Source: Betaproteobacteria bacterium
GTDB taxonomy: Bacteria > Pseudomonadota > Gammaproteobacteria > Burkholderiales > Usitatibacteraceae
NCBI GenBank assembly: GCA_016708825.1
Contig: JADJEZ010000001.1
Span: forward strand, 186,001 to 250,000
DNA length: 64,000 bases
Direction of reading: 5' to 3'
Below the pieces are notes generated by a model that ran no database searches, was not told the origin of the DNA, and saw only the letters and a program-made list of their open reading frames with translations. This document shows positions 62,471 through 64,000 of this stretch, piece by piece (position 1 is the first letter of the stretch; the number at the start of each line of letters is the position of its first letter). A program made the translations under genes and the position numbers.

Positions 62471-63631
62471 GTGGATCCCTTCTCCGACAGCTTCTCCCGG
62501 CGCGTAACCGAGGCCTGGCATCACCACGAGCCCGCTTTCCGCGGCCGCTCCTACAGTTGCCGTTGCGGGCGCCCCGTCTTCTTCCGCAACAGCGCCTGCC
62601 TCGCGTGCGGCGCGGCGCTCGGCTACGAGCCCCTGCTCGGGGAAGTGCGCGCGCTGGAGCAGGGGCCGCGCGCGGGCACCTGGAAACTGTCCGGAGACGA
62701 GCGGGGCCGCCCCTACCGGCGCTGCGCGAACTTCGATTCCGCCGCCGGCTGCAACTGGCTCGTGCCCGACGACGATCCGATCGCCCTTTGCCGCTCCTGC
62801 AGGCTGAACCGCACGATTCCGGATCTCGCCGATGCGGACAACCGGCGCTACTGGCGCGCCACGGAAGTCGCGAAGCGCAGGATGGTTTCCCAGCTCCTCT
62901 CGCTGGGCCTGCCGCTGCGCTCGAAGGAGGGCGAGGACCCGGAGCGCGGCGTCGCCTTCGACCTCGTGCGTCCGCAGGCGGGAACCCCTCGCGTCGTCAC
63001 CGGGCACGACAACGGGCTCATCACGATCAACGTCGAAGAGGCTGACGACGCCAGGCGCGAGAAATTGCGTCACGACCTGCGCGAGCCCTACCGCACGCTG
63101 CTCGGGCACTTCCGCCATGAGATCGGCCACTACTACTGGGATCGCCTCGTGGCCGGCACCGCGTGGCACGAGCCTTTTCGCGCGCTCTTCGGCGACGAGC
63201 GCATCGATTACGCCGCCGCCCTCAAGGCGAATTACGAGGTGGGGCCGCCGCCGGACTGGGCCGACCGGCACATCAGCGCCTATGCCTCGTCGCATCCGTG
63301 GGAGGACTGGGCGGAGACCTGGGCGCATTTCCTGCACGTCTTCGACAGCCTCGACACCGCCCTGGGCTTCGGGCTCGCCAGCGGCGACATCGTGGCCGAA
63401 GTGGAGCCCTATGGCCCGGCCGATCTCCACGCGCCCGACGATCCCGATGCAGCGCGCTTCCTGTCGCTCGTGAACACCTGGCTCGAGATGATCACGGCGC
63501 TGAACGAGCTTGCGAGGAGCATGGGCCAGCCGGACCTCTATCCCTTCGTGATGTCGCGGCCCGTGGTGCGCAAGCTGCAGTTCATTTACAGAGTGATCCG
63601 GGACGCGCGCTCCGGCGCGGGGCGGCCGTAG
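62471..63631 (+). CDS. Putative zinc-binding metallopeptidase
   Basis: 386 residues. N-terminal zinc ribbon (SCRCGRPVF...CLACGAAL) and second Cys cluster (RRCANFDSAAGCNW...CRSCRL); the catalytic part has HFRHEIGHYYWD (HExxH zinc site), and Glu in EDWAETWAHFLHV is the likely third ligand. The family (zinc-ribbon plus peptidase) is cytosolic and uncharacterised. The GTG at 62471 starts MDPFSDSFSRRV. Divergent from comM. Confidence 0.82.
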   Translation: MDPFSDSFSRRVTEAWHHHEPAFRGRSYSCRCGRPVFFRNSACLACGAALGYEPLLGEVRALEQGPRAGTWKLSGDERGRPYRRCANFDSAAGCNWLVPDDDPIALCRSCRLNRTIPDLADADNRRYWRATEVAKRRMVSQLLSLGLPLRSKEGEDPERGVAFDLVRPQAGTPRVVTGHDNGLITINVEEADDARREKLRHDLREPYRTLLGHFRHEIGHYYWDRLVAGTAWHEPFRALFGDERIDYAAALKANYEVGPPPDWADRHISAYASSHPWEDWAETWAHFLHVFDSLDTALGFGLASGDIVAEVEPYGPADLHAPDDPDAARFLSLVNTWLEMITALNELARSMGQPDLYPFVMSRPVVRKLQFIYRVIRDARSGAGRP

Positions 63632-63694
63632 CGGGCCTGCCGCGCTTCTCCGCTGCGCCTTCGGCCTCCGCGCCGAGGGCCACGCGCCCCCGGC

Positions 63695-63937
63695 CTAGCG
63701 GCCGGGCGCAAGCCGCGCTTCGAGCGCGGCGACCTTCGCTTCCAGCTCCGCCACCCGGATCCGGGCGCGTGCGAGCACTTCCGACTGGACGTCGAATTCC
63801 TCCCGCGTGACGAGATCGAGTCGGGCGAAGGCCGTGGCGAGCACGGCGCGCGCGTTCTTCTCGAGATCCCGAGCGGGATTGGAGGCGGCGGCTTCGGCGA
63901 GGCGGGCGGCGATGTCGCCCAGGAGCTTTTCGTTCAT
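63695..63937 (-). CDS. ubiK: Ubiquinone biosynthesis accessory factor UbiK
   Basis: 80 residues. MNEKLLGDIAARLAEAAA and DLEKNARAVLATAFARLDLVTREEFDVQSEVLARAR, followed by a coiled coil ELEAKVAALEARL: the BMFP/UbiK layout. It assists the Ubi complex in aerobic ubiquinone synthesis. I chose the ATG at 63937 (MNEKLL); the longer form adds MPGSE. It often lies near comM in betaproteobacteria. Confidence 0.88.
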   Translation of the reverse strand: MNEKLLGDIAARLAEAAASNPARDLEKNARAVLATAFARLDLVTREEFDVQSEVLARARIRVAELEAKVAALEARLAPGR

Positions 63938-64000
63938 TTCGCTTCCCGGCACAGAGACTTCGGTGGACCAGCGGGGCGCGCACCAAATCGGTGCCGCCGG

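Noticed and set aside
1..64000. tRNA, rRNA or known riboswitch genes
   Set aside because: I saw no cloverleaf, ribosomal or recognised riboswitch sequence while reading either strand; a covariance-model scan was not possible here.

Overview
The window looks like chromosomal DNA of a high-GC Gram-negative bacterium, most likely a betaproteobacterium. The reasons are the comM - metallopeptidase - ubiK neighbourhood, a Neisseria/Burkholderia-type trimeric porin, periplasmic Dsb and copper systems, and a multihaem cytochrome. About two thirds of it (positions 2.4-42 kb) is a dense copper (and possibly silver) handling region. Many otherwise good genes carry one-base frameshifts, often in G/C runs, and about 300 bases at 31951-32250 are almost pure G/C homopolymer. 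Most broken genes here are therefore more likely sequence errors than pseudogenes.

Layout. 0-4.5 kb: a PepSY membrane protein, a secreted protein, and dsbB plus a membrane-anchored DsbA-like gene. 4.6-17.6 kb, minus strand: nhaA, an MFS exporter, a YHS protein, a phosphotransacetylase-like gene with ackA, a DUF3141 hydrolase, small DUF5676/DUF2933-like membrane proteins, the copper ATPase copA, an isoprenylcysteine-methyltransferase-like protein, an HD-GYP protein with a Cys-rich head, cueR and a Met-rich periplasmic protein. CueR-type operators precede copA and the HD-GYP gene. 17.7-23.7 kb, plus strand: two SHOCT membrane proteins, an orphan Rieske protein with an FAD oxidoreductase, a porin, an EF-hand protein and copies 2 and 3 of an unrecognised small secreted family (copy 1 is at 4.1 kb). 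23.7-29.7 kb, minus strand: an apparent operon of DUF411, a small exported protein, a TolC-like factor, a multicopper oxidase, a cupredoxin, a CusF-like protein, a membrane protein and a methyltransferase. Next come a copR/copS two-component pair (29.9-31.95 kb), an SLC13 transporter, a second multicopper oxidase and cusCBA (to 41.9 kb).

The main new signal is a shared promoter architecture. Seven-base repeats (roughly yGTAAtC, cGTnnnC, yGTCAgg) sit at exact 11-base intervals with a -10-like hexamer exactly ten bases further on. It occurs six times on the plus strand in full three-repeat form and three times on the minus strand in two-repeat form, including between copR and the DUF411 operon. 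CopR is the obvious candidate activator. Four of these transcripts also start with a leader of two tandem stem-loops.

42-52.4 kb is more ordinary: an M20 amidohydrolase, a rhodanese, two MFS transporters flanking a large inverted repeat, a 12-haem-site cytochrome c, a LytS/LytTR-type two-component system and a multi-rhodanese protein. 52.4-60.8 kb is accessory DNA: a truncated regulator, unknown genes, a heavy-metal cassette (MerR, HMA protein, CcdA-like, P-type ATPase) and a HipA-like kinase. Two displaced 3' fragments of comM lie in this stretch, and the intact comM sits at 60.8-62.3 kb. This suggests that elements repeatedly integrated into the comM 3' half. The window ends with a zinc metallopeptidase and ubiK.
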